In this document: positions 9,160-18,366 of the stretch, piece by piece | How positions within the stretch are numbered: the first letter of the stretch is position 1 | Layout of the letters: every line of letters begins with the position of its first letter | Origin: an uncultured Eubacteriales bacterium | GTDB lineage: Bacteria; Bacillota; Clostridia; Christensenellales; Aristaeellaceae | NCBI GenBank assembly: GCA_900315315.1 | Contig: OMYT01000008.1 | Location: forward strand, 27,585 to 91,584 | DNA: 64,000 bases | Reading direction: 5' to 3' | Position numbers and translations under genes: made by a program | Notes under the pieces: generated by a model | Told to the model about the DNA's origin: nothing | The model's database searches: none | The model's input: only the letters and a program-made list of their open reading frames with translations

Positions 9160-10127
9160 GGTTTCTCTTTGACTTCATCGCCTTCGATAGAATGAGAAAT
9201 CCGATTCAGCCGTGCCATTTCGTCAGCATCCAGATGCCAGTCCTGAGACAGTACGTTTTCTTTCAGCTGATCTGAATTCTTAATCCCTACAATCGGTATG
9301 GAGTCCGGAAGATAATCAAGAATAAAACGAATCGCCGTCGCTGCACAGCTTTGTCCGTGTTTTTTACTGATCTCGCGAAGTGTGTTGACAATCTTCAGAT
9401 TCTGCTTCAGTTTCTCGCCATGGAAATTGATGTATTCTTTTCTTCTCCGGCGATCGTTTTCTCCGAATGTGGAATGTTCATCATACTTCCCGGTCAGCAT
9501 ACCCTGCCCGAGACTGCCCCATGTCATAGGCGTCACGTTCAGAATTATCTCGGTTTGATGAATCTCCGCTTCCCATTTTCTGCAGCAGAGGGAAAACTCA
9601 TGCTGGGATGTAATAAATTTTCCATTATAGGGTTTACATAAGGCAAGAGCGTCCGGTCGTGCGTTGGAAATACCAAAATAACGAATCTTCCCGGCTTGCT
9701 GTTGTTTCTCCAGTTCCTCCACGACCTCTGCGGGCGGCGTTATCTGATCCCAGTAATGGACAACATAGATGTCGATATAGTCAGTTTCCAGTCTCCGAAG
9801 TGACGCTTCCAGTGCCTGCCGGAGATAAGCCGGAGAATTATCGATAACGGTCGGCTTGCCCTTCTGCGCCTTTACGCCGAATTTTGTCTGGATAACAACC
9901 TCATGGCGGAGACCGTTCAGCCCTTTGGCAAGCGTCCTTTCGGATTGTCCAAGGCCGTATGTATCGGCGGTATCAAAGAAATTGACGCCAAGATCCAGTG
10001 CCGTATGGATAGCGTCAATGAAATCCGTTTCCCGGGTTTCACCCCAGCCATATCCGCCCATAGGGCAGCCGCCGATACAAAACCGGGAAACAGTCAGGTC
10101 TGAATTCTTGATCGTGATTTGTTCCAT
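9141..10127 (-). CDS. Aldo/keto reductase
   Basis: A 328-residue NADPH-dependent (alpha/beta)8-barrel oxidoreductase. The catalytic tetrad is visible: Asp and Tyr in NFFDTADTYGLGQSE, Lys in VVIQTKFG and His in IYVVHYWD. The C-terminal cofactor segment reads DSIPIVGIKNSDQL. Its substrate is not predictable. Its place between a PLC-like gene and a glycosyltransferase within the polysaccharide locus suggests a role in nucleotide-sugar or precursor modification, but it may simply be co-transcribed. The ATG at 10127 is preceded by AGGAAGAG at good spacing. Confidence 0.88.
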   Translation of the reverse strand: MEQITIKNSDLTVSRFCIGGCPMGGYGWGETRETDFIDAIHTALDLGVNFFDTADTYGLGQSERTLAKGLNGLRHEVVIQTKFGVKAQKGKPTVIDNSPAYLRQALEASLRRLETDYIDIYVVHYWDQITPPAEVVEELEKQQQAGKIRYFGISNARPDALALCKPYNGKFITSQHEFSLCCRKWEAEIHQTEIILNVTPMTWGSLGQGMLTGKYDEHSTFGENDRRRRKEYINFHGEKLKQNLKIVNTLREISKKHGQSCAATAIRFILDYLPDSIPIVGIKNSDQLKENVLSQDWHLDADEMARLNRISHSIEGDEVKEKPWQKEF

Positions 10128-10182
10128 AATTTGGCTCTTCCTTATGATGTGTATACTAAGATAATATAAAGCGATGATATTG

Positions 10183-11127
10183 TCATCTTCGTTTTAAAAC
10201 GGCACAGGTAAGCGTTGCCTGATTCTGAGGGGCTTCTGCATCCAGTCCGCTTTCAAATGAACGGTTGCCGATGGATTCCGGATATGAACCATCGCTGAAT
10301 ATGAAAGCTTCTGTGCCCTGAATCATTTCAATAGCGAGTTCCAGGGCCTGTTCTTCCAATTGTCTCATACTCAGTGAGGAGCGGATTGACGGATCATACG
10401 GATTTTTCCATTCTTCACATCGTTCGTTTTCAATGTCCGCATCCTGATATGCCAGCTCTGCGTAGCTCAGGGAAAGAAGATTGGTATTCTTCGTCAATCT
10501 GCTGAGCATTCTGTAGAAACTGCCAGTCGGGTCCTCGGCCAGATGAACAAACCGCCGTTCATCCTTCAGTGCCTGGTTCATAAGATCCCAGGCGTCATGC
10601 CAGCCGAAAGCTTCTGCATATGCGTCATTCAGCGCGCTGCGGATTCCGGCGGGTAAATCCGATTGCGGGAGAATGCTGCCGGTAATCGGTCGCTCTTTTC
10701 CATTGAGCCCGTGTTCATCCAGTCGCTTTCTGTCTATGGCATGCTCTATGGAGCGATGGTTTCCGGCGTTTTCTTTCCCCGATCCTGTCCGGTAAATGAT
10801 ATAAGGGTGGCAGATACTGTCCAGTGCGTAATGTGTCAGGAACCCGGCCAGATATGAGAAAAGGAGTTCCCTTTGGGCATCTTCGTTTCTTTTTGCTTTT
10901 TCGGCAATACTTCTGAACAGTTTCCCGCAGCCCTTTGTATGCATCTGGTTGCTCTTCCGATGCTCTGTCCGCCAGCGTGGAAGATTACGGTAATACACAA
11001 TACCGAGTGGATCCGGTCCGCGGACACCGATATTCCAGAGTTCAGGATTGATCTGTTCCCTTGTCCCCTCTGGCAGTTGTTCCAGTACGTTCTGCGCAAA
11101 ATAGTAATGTGTTACAATCTCGGGCAT
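10183..11127 (-). CDS. Zinc-dependent phospholipase C-like family protein
   Basis: A 314-residue protein opening MPEIVTHYYFAQNVLEQLP, then NIGVRGPDPLG and a central LAGFLTHYALDSICHPYI block. This His-Asp-rich pattern (H..., GPD, H-x3-D-x3-H) matches the zinc-dependent phospholipase C-like family found widely in Clostridia as cytoplasmic proteins of unclear substrate. No signal peptide is seen, which argues against a secreted toxin-type phospholipase. It lies 55 bp before the aldo/keto reductase and 140 bp after a hypothetical gene. The C-terminal ~60 residues are acidic and not informative. Family placement is probable; biochemical function is inference. Confidence 0.75.
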   Translation of the reverse strand: MPEIVTHYYFAQNVLEQLPEGTREQINPELWNIGVRGPDPLGIVYYRNLPRWRTEHRKSNQMHTKGCGKLFRSIAEKAKRNEDAQRELLFSYLAGFLTHYALDSICHPYIIYRTGSGKENAGNHRSIEHAIDRKRLDEHGLNGKERPITGSILPQSDLPAGIRSALNDAYAEAFGWHDAWDLMNQALKDERRFVHLAEDPTGSFYRMLSRLTKNTNLLSLSYAELAYQDADIENERCEEWKNPYDPSIRSSLSMRQLEEQALELAIEMIQGTEAFIFSDGSYPESIGNRSFESGLDAEAPQNQATLTCAVLKRR

Positions 11128-11267
11128 ATATCCATTCCTTCATTTTCTTCAGGGCTTTTCAAACTTGTTAACCTCAAAATAAATCATATAGAAAATCGTA
11201 TGGATTCCTGGGGTCTGTTTCTAAATTCAATCGGAATGCTTACTCTATGCAAACATAACCCGAATTC

Positions 11268-12359
11268 CTATTCATCCCTATACCTGAGTCGTTTCATATT
11301 GCAGGCATGGATCATGGAGTTATAAGCCTGAAGGATAAAGCTCATCTCGCCGTAAGTGGCGCCGGGGATTTCCTTTTTTTCGTCATCCGGATCCGTTCTT
11401 GGTTCTTCAGCCAGTTTCAAATACTCCTCGCCTTCCACGCCTGAAAAGATCCTTTTGAGTTCAGCAAGAATCTCGTTGATCATCCGGATCTGGATAAGGC
11501 TCATAGGAACATACGGATTCTTCCCCGCCTGACGGACTACGATATCCCTTTGTCCTTCCAGGATATCGGACAGGAAACTGATTCTGTCCATTTCCGCTGC
11601 CTGCAGCTGGACAATCCGGACCATCCGGATGCTGTCCAGTTCTTCTTTTGCCTTCTGGTTTTCTTCGCTGACCTTCCGAAGATCTTCGTTGAGCCGCTCC
11701 TGTTCTGAGATTTTCTGGTCCAGAATAGCTTTCTTTTGTTTCAGTTCCTCCAGCATCTGTTCCTCCGTGGGTTCTTCCGGTTCAGGCGTTTGTGGGGAGA
11801 ACTGTGCGGCCGTGTCGCGGGCTGCCCGGTCTGATCTGTTATCTTGTTCGGCCATATTTCCCGTGTCACTCTTTGACTCCGTTTCTCCTGAACTGTCGGA
11901 TCCTGGCTTATCCGTTTGTTCCTGTGTTTTCTTTTTCGGTTTCTTTTCCCTCATGATCATCGGATCATTGAAGAGTTTTCCTTCTTTATCGAAGTATTCG
12001 TGATACTTTTCATTGATCAGCATCATGCCGGGAAGATGCCATGAAATATCCGTCCCGATCGTGACTTTTTCATTGCGGCCCTGCTTCTTTTCCCTGTCGT
12101 AGGTCTGACCGGTGATCAGCTGAATGTAATATTCGCTGCTGTTCTCGTTTTTTCTGAATCTGGTGATCCGTCCGGGAATCTTCGGGATCTTTGCAACAAC
12201 TTGTCCGTTTCCCATGTCAAATTCGTTCACCTGGAGTTTTTCGACATCGAAAGTTTCCGGGTGTTCCAGATATTTGGTATATTGATTGACTGGTCTGCCA
12301 GAATCAACCCGAATCGAGTTATACCAATTGTTCCGGTCCCGCTTATCAATAATCGGCAT
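11268..12359 (-). CDS. Hypothetical coiled-coil protein
   Basis: A 363-residue soluble protein I do not recognise. The first ~130 residues look like a folded beta-rich domain (for example FDMGNGQVVAKIPKIPG and GTDISWHLPGMMLI). Residues ~135-185 are a low-complexity Lys/Glu/Ser/Thr linker. Residues ~190-245 are a strongly heptad-like coiled coil (MLEELKQKKAILDQKISEQ). The C-terminal ~100 residues are helical with VRIVQLQAAEMDRISFL. No signal peptide or membrane span. The start ATG has AGGAAAT just upstream. It lies 85 bp downstream of the AAA/PD-(D/E)XK gene and may belong with it. No function is claimed. Confidence 0.7.
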   Translation of the reverse strand: MPIIDKRDRNNWYNSIRVDSGRPVNQYTKYLEHPETFDVEKLQVNEFDMGNGQVVAKIPKIPGRITRFRKNENSSEYYIQLITGQTYDREKKQGRNEKVTIGTDISWHLPGMMLINEKYHEYFDKEGKLFNDPMIMREKKPKKKTQEQTDKPGSDSSGETESKSDTGNMAEQDNRSDRAARDTAAQFSPQTPEPEEPTEEQMLEELKQKKAILDQKISEQERLNEDLRKVSEENQKAKEELDSIRMVRIVQLQAAEMDRISFLSDILEGQRDIVVRQAGKNPYVPMSLIQIRMINEILAELKRIFSGVEGEEYLKLAEEPRTDPDDEKKEIPGATYGEMSFILQAYNSMIHACNMKRLRYRDE

Positions 12360-12444
12360 ATTTCCTGTCTCACAAGTTGTACGCTTTTGATAGAACTAGT
12401 CTAACCATTTTCTGGAAAAAAACGGATAACACCTTCGAAAGCAA

Positions 12445-14004
12445 TCAGGGATACTCCATAATCCTGCAGGTATGCTTTCTCTCCCCTGCCGGCGCGTCCT
12501 TGTCATAGTTGATCCCGACCAGCAGGATCCTGCTTCCGTAGTTCTTCAGTACGTCCGGATACTGTTTTTTCAGAATCTGATCAATTGCTCCGTCCTTGTT
12601 CTTGTTCCATTTCAATTCAATCACCAGCGCCGGCCAGTCTGAATCGCGTTTCGGAAGGTAAACAATATCCGCGTATCCGTCTCCCGAAGGAAGCTCTTCA
12701 AATAGCAGGTAATGGTCCCGGTATGTATAATAGGCCAGCTTGATTACACTGCGAAGGCTGTCTTCTTTGTTGTAGTGCAGCGGTGCTGATTCTTCTCTGT
12801 GGATTTTTTCAATTTGAGCCGCTACTGCTTCCTCTCTCATCTCCAGTGTGTCCTGAAACAGTTGATCGCTTTCATGAAGGCGCTTCATCGTTGCCTCATG
12901 ATCCACTTCCCGGACCGCTTTCTGGAATTCCTGCCTGATCTCCTCGTTTGGGATGTGAACTGTCCCGCTTTCTGAGTCATAGGCAAGATAGCCGAGGTGA
13001 ATCATAAGCGTCAGAACATCGTCTTTTCCTCTGAAAGTGACCAGATCATTGGCAAAGCCGGTTGTGGATACCTTAACGTCCACACCGCCGATCAGCTCCG
13101 CAATCGTTTTGGTCAGGCCGTTATAGGGTTTACTGATGTAATCCATCAGGCCCTCTGCCGCGGAAGTCTCTGTCCAGTAGGAGTCGAAATCCTTATAGCG
13201 GATAGCCTTCATCACGGAATTGGGGTTGTATACCGCGCCGACGTCTTTGAATTCATATCCGTCATACCACTGTTTCATAAGCTCGAAGCTGATGTCGTGC
13301 TTTGCGCAGAGATCTTTTACTTCCTGTTCTGTGAAGCCCACATACTTCCCGAACATTCTCGGTTTGACAACCGTAAACTCCTCAAAATCGGACAGTGCCG
13401 ACTGTGAACCGTCTTTCTTAATAGGCAGAATTCCCGTCATATAGACCGCCGCGATGGCCTCGGGGGTAAAATTATTATTCTTGAACCAGCCTCTCAGCAT
13501 GTTCAGAAAAATCTCCTGATTGGTCGGATCTTCTTTTGCCTCTCTGATCAGAGCATCCCATTCGTCGATCACAAAGATGATCTTTGTCTGGGTACTTCTG
13601 ACAAGATTCAGCATTTCTTCATTCAGCGTATTCCCTTGTTTCAGTTCAGGATAGATTGTTCTCAGTTCTTCGGAGATGGATCGGCTGATGGTGAGCGGCA
13701 GATCGGAAAAAGACTGCTTTCCCTGTTTGGCGGTTGAAACAAAGCCTGATATATCGAGGTTAATCACATGATATTTGTTCAGATGCTTCTCATAAGTTTC
13801 ATCCTGCGCAATCTGAAGATGGCTGAACAGTTCACGGGAATCGCATGTCCTGTCATAGTAGGCGCACAGCATCTGGGCGGCATAGGATTTTCCGAACCGG
13901 CGGGGTCTGCTGATGCAGGTCAGATTCTTTGTAGTGTCGATCGTATGATTCAGCAAAGCAATCATACCGGTCTTATCGACATAATCACTGTTAAGAATTC
14001 GCAT
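12445..14004 (-). CDS. AAA-ATPase-like / PD-(D/E)XK nuclease superfamily protein
   Basis: Member of the large gut-bacterial family with an N-terminal AAA-ATPase-like domain and a C-terminal PD-(D/E)XK nuclease-like domain. Walker A is in ISRPRRFGKSYAAQML (residues ~32-47), Walker B in KIIFVIDEWDALI. The nuclease-like end shows GYADIVYLPKRD followed by ALVIELKWNKNKDGAIDQ (D...E-x-K). The family usually begins with a GTY-x-NPGNSGF segment. Here that segment is encoded in frame but upstream of the first ATG, at 14005-14046, with no ATG, GTG or TTG, so the native start is unclear or lost. An AAAGGAGG site lies just beyond. Biological role of the family is unknown; it interrupts the polysaccharide locus. 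Confidence 0.85.
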   Translation of the reverse strand: MRILNSDYVDKTGMIALLNHTIDTTKNLTCISRPRRFGKSYAAQMLCAYYDRTCDSRELFSHLQIAQDETYEKHLNKYHVINLDISGFVSTAKQGKQSFSDLPLTISRSISEELRTIYPELKQGNTLNEEMLNLVRSTQTKIIFVIDEWDALIREAKEDPTNQEIFLNMLRGWFKNNNFTPEAIAAVYMTGILPIKKDGSQSALSDFEEFTVVKPRMFGKYVGFTEQEVKDLCAKHDISFELMKQWYDGYEFKDVGAVYNPNSVMKAIRYKDFDSYWTETSAAEGLMDYISKPYNGLTKTIAELIGGVDVKVSTTGFANDLVTFRGKDDVLTLMIHLGYLAYDSESGTVHIPNEEIRQEFQKAVREVDHEATMKRLHESDQLFQDTLEMREEAVAAQIEKIHREESAPLHYNKEDSLRSVIKLAYYTYRDHYLLFEELPSGDGYADIVYLPKRDSDWPALVIELKWNKNKDGAIDQILKKQYPDVLKNYGSRILLVGINYDKDAPAGERKHTCRIMEYP

Positions 14005-14087
14005 AAATCCGCTGTTGCCCGGATTGAAGTATGTGCCCGTGTCCAGCCCCTCCTTTCCGCTCAGTCATGCTTTCGGTGCATCCGTTT

Positions 14088-16580
14088 TTATTCCTTGCTG
14101 ACAGCAACCAGCGTAAATTGTTTTCCGGCCAGCTTGTCCAGCTGTTCTTTGCTCAGGATGACGCTGACGCTGCCGTTCTTCTGAACCTGCCCGGCCTGTA
14201 CGAACCACCTGGTATGGCGATTCTCGGTATTGCCGAAAATCAGGTAAACGGTGTCGCCCGGTTTGTATTTGGTCTGGAAAGCAAACTCAACCGTGGCGGA
14301 TTCGACATTCTGGTACTCGCTCAACGAGGCCGTAATAAATTCGTTGATGGTCCGGTACTCCGTAGGAATCTGATCCCGGATCTTCTTCGGGAATGAAGCC
14401 AGGGCGCCGGCGTCGGGATCCGCCTCTTCCTTCACCTTGTGCTTTTCCTTGATCTTCGTCAGATCAACGGAATCCTTTTCGTCGGATATGGTACCAAAAT
14501 CATCGTCTGAGTCCTCCGGATCCTCATCTTCATCCTCTTCATAATCGTACATTCGGACCGGGACGATAGCGTCTGCCCAGGTGGACTGATCGGCAATCCA
14601 GTACTCGTGAATGTCCTTGGTGTAGAAGTCAAAGTAGACGTTGATGTATACCGGAAGAATAGGCAGCGTCTCGCTCAGCCTTTCCTGGAAGCTGACCCAT
14701 TTCTGCATGTAGGTCAGTACGTCCTCAGGCTCTGTGCGGTCCATATCCTCCGCCATGCTGAAAAGCTCCGAATGAACGGCCGGCAAGCTGTCTTTCGCCA
14801 TGCTGTCGGTGAGTATCCTGGTACCGACGGCGAAAATGGCCGACGGATTGAAGGCGGTGGAGAAGTTGTTTCCGAGATAGAGAAGGTCGCAGTCGGCAGA
14901 AGCGGTACCGTCAAAAACGTGTTCCAGCTCGCCGATTGTCGACTGGATCAAAGCAACCTGGAAACCTGCCTGGGTCAGATTGTCAATGAAGTATTGGGTC
15001 AGCGGCTGCTCGATCTCCGTTGTTTTGGTATAGGAGATAGTCAGTTGCAGAGGTTGGAGCGTTCCGTCCGTCTCCTTGTACCGTATACTGTCTTTTCCGG
15101 AAGTGAATGTTTCGCCTTTCTCGTTTAGCGTCCAGCCGTCCTCTTCCAGCAGACGGACTGCCTCCTCCGGGTTGAACGGGTATCTGGTCAGGCCGTCAAG
15201 GTTGATGGCTTCCCAGGCTTCCTCCTCCTCCTTGCTGAGCGGTTCCCCGTTGGGCGGCGTATAGATCATAGCTCCGGTGGCAATCTGATACATCCACTGG
15301 CTCAGTCCGTACAGGCCATCAGCTTCTATACCGTATGCCCCTGTATAGTCCCTGATGAATGCTGCCTTGTCCAGGCAGTATGCCATCGCCTTGCGCACTT
15401 TCTCACTTTGCGCAATCGGACTTGTCGGCAGGAAGTAGAAATAGGTCAGCCCGGTCCGGGGATAGGTGGCCCGGGTATACTGAGGCTGTTCGGCGTTCAG
15501 TTTCAGTCCCTGCTGAATGGATTCAGCCAGCATGACCTTGTTCAGCAGCGCGAATTTGCCTGTGCCGAGCTCAGTGATCATGGTATCGTTCAGTGCGTGG
15601 GTATACGTAATACCGGCGATTCTCGGCTTTTCACCGGCTTCATTGCCCTTGTACCAGGGATTCACGGCAAATTCGGCGGTGGTTCCGTCAAAGGACTGAA
15701 TAGTGTACGGCCCGCTGCCGGGTACCGGATGGAAAAGATAACCGCTTTCAGGAGTCAGGATGGTTTCCCGCAGCAGTTCTTCCGTAAACAGCGGTTCCGT
15801 TTCCTTCTTTTTCTCGTTGCCGATATAGACTCCCGCGCCGTCATCATAGACTTTGCATCCGGGAGCGATTGTCCCGATGGGATACGGCGAAAAATTCAGG
15901 CGGGAAAGCTCGTAGAAATACGGCAGGCTCTCTTTCCTGACAACGAAGACCAGATGAAAGTCATCGATCACACTCAGTCCGGCCAGTGTTTCGGTCCTTC
16001 CGGCCGCATAATCCTCATAGCCCAGCAGGTAGTCGCAGTTGGCGGGTTTGCCCCCGAGACTGGCGATAACGGGACTGCACTGCAGCAGTACCGAGAAAGC
16101 GTAATCCCAGGACCGAATCGGTGTTCCGTCCGAATAGTGCAGATCATCGTAGAGGGAGATCAGATAGCGGCGGTTTCCGTCCTCGTCATCGCCGATCGAG
16201 CCGCCGCTGACAACGGAACGGTCGAAACGGAACATGCTGTTCCCGGTATCCCAGGTCACCAGGTTATACCCTGTGACCAGATGGCGGACGTCAATATCAC
16301 TGGTGTTGGTACCCCAGAGATCGGTAAAAAACAGTCCGTTCATCTGTGTGGGATTGCCGACGGTCAGATGATCGTAGTCATACTCGACGCGGATGGTCTG
16401 TTCCTGCTCGCTGGTACCCGGCGCTTCCGACTCAAAAACAGCTGTTTCGTCTTCAGGGAACTCATCGTCGAATGCCTCCGTCCCGACTTCTGATGCATCC
16501 GTCTCTTCCGCTTCGCCGAGCGCGGGCAACGCGTTCAGGGTCAATATACAGACCAGGATGATACTCAGCCACTTCTTCAT
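14088..16580 (-). CDS. Extracellular solute-binding protein, family 5 (oligopeptide type), orphan
   Basis: An 830-residue secreted protein with a Sec signal peptide (MKKWLSIILVCILTLNALPALG) and no lipobox Cys. Residues ~55-670 form the family 5 (OppA/DppA-like) binding fold, with recognisable blocks YDDLHYSDGTPIRSWDYAFS and KVRKAMAYCLDKAAFIRDYT. A Glu/Asp linker (~680-700) follows. The ~110-residue C-terminal domain contains EFITASLSEYQNVESATVEF and KPGDTVYLIFGN and looks beta-sandwich-like. No opp permease or ATPase genes are nearby. Its position inside the capsule locus suggests a cell-surface role other than classical peptide import. Its ribosome site AGAGGGAG is clear. Confidence 0.8.
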   Translation of the reverse strand: MKKWLSIILVCILTLNALPALGEAEETDASEVGTEAFDDEFPEDETAVFESEAPGTSEQEQTIRVEYDYDHLTVGNPTQMNGLFFTDLWGTNTSDIDVRHLVTGYNLVTWDTGNSMFRFDRSVVSGGSIGDDEDGNRRYLISLYDDLHYSDGTPIRSWDYAFSVLLQCSPVIASLGGKPANCDYLLGYEDYAAGRTETLAGLSVIDDFHLVFVVRKESLPYFYELSRLNFSPYPIGTIAPGCKVYDDGAGVYIGNEKKKETEPLFTEELLRETILTPESGYLFHPVPGSGPYTIQSFDGTTAEFAVNPWYKGNEAGEKPRIAGITYTHALNDTMITELGTGKFALLNKVMLAESIQQGLKLNAEQPQYTRATYPRTGLTYFYFLPTSPIAQSEKVRKAMAYCLDKAAFIRDYTGAYGIEADGLYGLSQWMYQIATGAMIYTPPNGEPLSKEEEEAWEAINLDGLTRYPFNPEEAVRLLEEDGWTLNEKGETFTSGKDSIRYKETDGTLQPLQLTISYTKTTEIEQPLTQYFIDNLTQAGFQVALIQSTIGELEHVFDGTASADCDLLYLGNNFSTAFNPSAIFAVGTRILTDSMAKDSLPAVHSELFSMAEDMDRTEPEDVLTYMQKWVSFQERLSETLPILPVYINVYFDFYTKDIHEYWIADQSTWADAIVPVRMYDYEEDEDEDPEDSDDDFGTISDEKDSVDLTKIKEKHKVKEEADPDAGALASFPKKIRDQIPTEYRTINEFITASLSEYQNVESATVEFAFQTKYKPGDTVYLIFGNTENRHTRWFVQAGQVQKNGSVSVILSKEQLDKLAGKQFTLVAVSKE

Positions 16581-16636
16581 CTTGGAATCTCCCTCTGTCA
16601 GTTTTTCTCAAAAATACCGTTTCCAGTCAGGATGCT

Positions 16637-17164
16637 TTATTCAAAACTGATGCCGACGTTGACAATGGAAGAACCCAGACCCAGAGGCGTCTCGAAATCT
16701 TCGATGGTAAACAGCTGTAACATCCGGCTGATTGCGAACGCCGGATTCTCCGTTTCTTTGGAAAAATAGATAACGACAAACTGCAGGTTACGGGTAGGCA
16801 TCGTGCCGCTGACCAGGCCGGTTGACACGGTATAGCCGTCAATCACGGGAGAAGGAACGCTGTAAGCTGTCCCTGCCTGCAGGGCCGCGCTGTACGTTCC
16901 TGCGGCGGTGGATCCGTCCTCGAATACGTAGCGGATGGTCAGATTGAATATCGTCTGCATCTCTTCCTGAAGCTGGATGGTTTCTTCGCTTTCCTTGACG
17001 ATTTCTACCTTGGGAGGGATAACTTCCTGATCTTTGTCCTCTGGCACGGTTTCGATGACCTTCGTCTTGGGGATGTTCTTGTTCTCCTTGGAATCTGCCG
17101 CAAGAGCCAGCATCGGCATAACGGCAATCAAGAGGGCCAGGAGTACGGTAAACAGCTTTTTCAT
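16637..17164 (-). CDS. Small secreted protein with a MucBP-like beta domain
   Basis: A 175-residue exported protein. The signal peptide MKKLFTVLLALLIAVMPMLALA is followed by a charged stretch to about residue 55. The domain IRYVFEDGSTAAGTYSAALQ then VPSPVIDGYTVSTGLVSGTM resembles MucBP/bacterial Ig-like repeats that begin with VxYxxxDG. The tail is hydrophobic but lacks a sorting signal. I choose ATG 17164 rather than 17170 because AAAGGACG sits 9-10 nt from it. It follows the small ORF by ~18 bp and precedes the orphan binding protein by 56 bp, so all three probably share one transcript. Confidence 0.75.
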   Translation of the reverse strand: MKKLFTVLLALLIAVMPMLALAADSKENKNIPKTKVIETVPEDKDQEVIPPKVEIVKESEETIQLQEEMQTIFNLTIRYVFEDGSTAAGTYSAALQAGTAYSVPSPVIDGYTVSTGLVSGTMPTRNLQFVVIYFSKETENPAFAISRMLQLFTIEDFETPLGLGSSIVNVGISFE

Positions 17165-17182
17165 GGTCATACGTCCTTTCTT

Positions 17183-17347
17183 TTATGATTTTGTAGTGGG
17201 TTCTCTTTGGGGCTGGTTGATGATTTTCTGTGTGTTGGTCAGTACGGTTTCGTGCAGCAGGGGTCCGTAGTCGTTTTTCAGGCGTTCCATCGCCTGGGTC
17301 ATATGGGTTTCTCCTCTGGGAAACGCATGAATTTCCTGTGTAATCAT
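17183..17347 (-). CDS. Small 54-residue ORF in the capsule operon
   Basis: A short ORF starting 8 bp after the LCP stop codon and ending 18 bp before the secreted MucBP-like gene, filling the gap exactly. It starts MITQEIHAFPRGETHMTQAM and ends PQREPTTKS. Two starts are possible: 17347 with GAGAGAGG in front, or 17302 (39 residues) with AGAGGAG at a 7-nt spacing, which is the better ribosome site. The core ERLKNDYGPLLHE looks helical and soluble. I do not recognise it. Tight spacing and ribosome sites make translation likely. Confidence 0.55.
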   Translation of the reverse strand: MITQEIHAFPRGETHMTQAMERLKNDYGPLLHETVLTNTQKIINQPQREPTTKS

Positions 17348-17355
17348 CCTCTCTC

Positions 17356-18366
17356 TCAGCGTTCATTGTACAGGTGTGTCATAACCCAGTTCGTGGTGCT
17401 GCCCTCCTCCGGATAGAATTCCACAAAGCCGTCGTCAGACAGGGTGTATTCGCCGGGAAGATAGTCGATGGGCTGCACTTCATAGTTGTGTGCTTCGTCG
17501 ATTTCCTGCAGCAGAGTCTGTTCGCTCAGGTTGGTCGTGGCGATCTGCCGCATCGTTGACAGGAATTCCGAGGCGAACCCCGTATCCCGGGAGAGGCGCT
17601 GATTCATCTTTGATATAGCACCGCGCATGTAGGTGGCCTGACGGTTCATGCGTTCCGCGTTGGTACCGGCTCCGACGGTTTTCCGGGTGCGGACAAAGGT
17701 TTCGGCATCCTTTCCGCGCAGAGTGATCGTATGGCCCTTATACCATTCCGGATTGACGCTCGTCATATCTTCCGGGATCGTGACAGGCACGCCGTCCAGC
17801 GCGTCCGTCAGTGTGGAAACGGCACTGTAGTCCACCATGTAGTAACCGTCAATTTCCACCCCGTCCAGCAGGCCTTCCACGGCGCGCTGGGTATACTTCG
17901 CGTTGTCCTCCGGCCGGGAACCGTAACTGTGTGCCAGGCAGATCTGAAGCTCCCGCGTGCCCGTCTCATTCCCGTATACGCCCAGTACCGTGACCTCGGT
18001 CATCGTATCGCGGTCAATCTGAAGCTGATGGATCTTCTTTTCCCCGTGATCGATGGCCAGCAGCAGCAGGAAGTCCGCCTGTCCGCCGTTCCGGTAGTTG
18101 TTCGTCCGGGCGGCGGTTTCTTCACCGGCTTCCTTGTCGATGCCTCCCAGGAGAATCAGGGTCAGGGCGGTTTTTTTCCGGTAGCGCTTCCCCTGCCAGG
18201 AAATAACACCTTCATCAACGAATGCCTGGGTTCCGGTTTCCCGTTTTTCATGGTATTGGGAATCCCACCCCTGTCCGGACAGGTAAAAGACCAGAAACAG
18301 ACCCAGGAGCAGGATGCCGGCGATGATCCATTTCAGGACCGGAGAATGATGCCGGTGTCCGCTCAC
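17356..18366 (-). CDS. LytR-CpsA-Psr (LCP) family protein
   Basis: A 336-residue membrane-anchored LCP protein, a family that transfers lipid-linked polymers to peptidoglycan. After one N-terminal membrane span (WIIAGILLLGLFLVFYLSG) the LCP fold has QADFLLLLAIDH, the arginine-bearing IHQLQIDRDTMTEV motif, and LDGVEIDGYYMVDYSAV. The conserved FVRTRKTVGAGTNAERMNRQ (usual form YVRxRxxxGxGDxxRxxRQ) follows. It overlaps the BY-kinase by 4 bp, the typical arrangement for capsule attachment. The likely job is attaching the exported polymer of this locus to the wall. Confidence 0.92.
   Translation of the reverse strand: MSGHRHHSPVLKWIIAGILLLGLFLVFYLSGQGWDSQYHEKRETGTQAFVDEGVISWQGKRYRKKTALTLILLGGIDKEAGEETAARTNNYRNGGQADFLLLLAIDHGEKKIHQLQIDRDTMTEVTVLGVYGNETGTRELQICLAHSYGSRPEDNAKYTQRAVEGLLDGVEIDGYYMVDYSAVSTLTDALDGVPVTIPEDMTSVNPEWYKGHTITLRGKDAETFVRTRKTVGAGTNAERMNRQATYMRGAISKMNQRLSRDTGFASEFLSTMRQIATTNLSEQTLLQEIDEAHNYEVQPIDYLPGEYTLSDDGFVEFYPEEGSTTNWVMTHLYNER

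Noticed and set aside
10183-11127. Secreted phospholipase C virulence factor
   Set aside because: No signal peptide, and the sequence fits the cytoplasmic PLC-like family of unknown substrate.
16839-17366. A 175-codon minus-strand ORF overlapping the secreted MucBP-like gene
   Set aside because: Arg/Gly/His-rich shadow frame. The other frame carries a signal peptide, and the small ORF explains the gap better.
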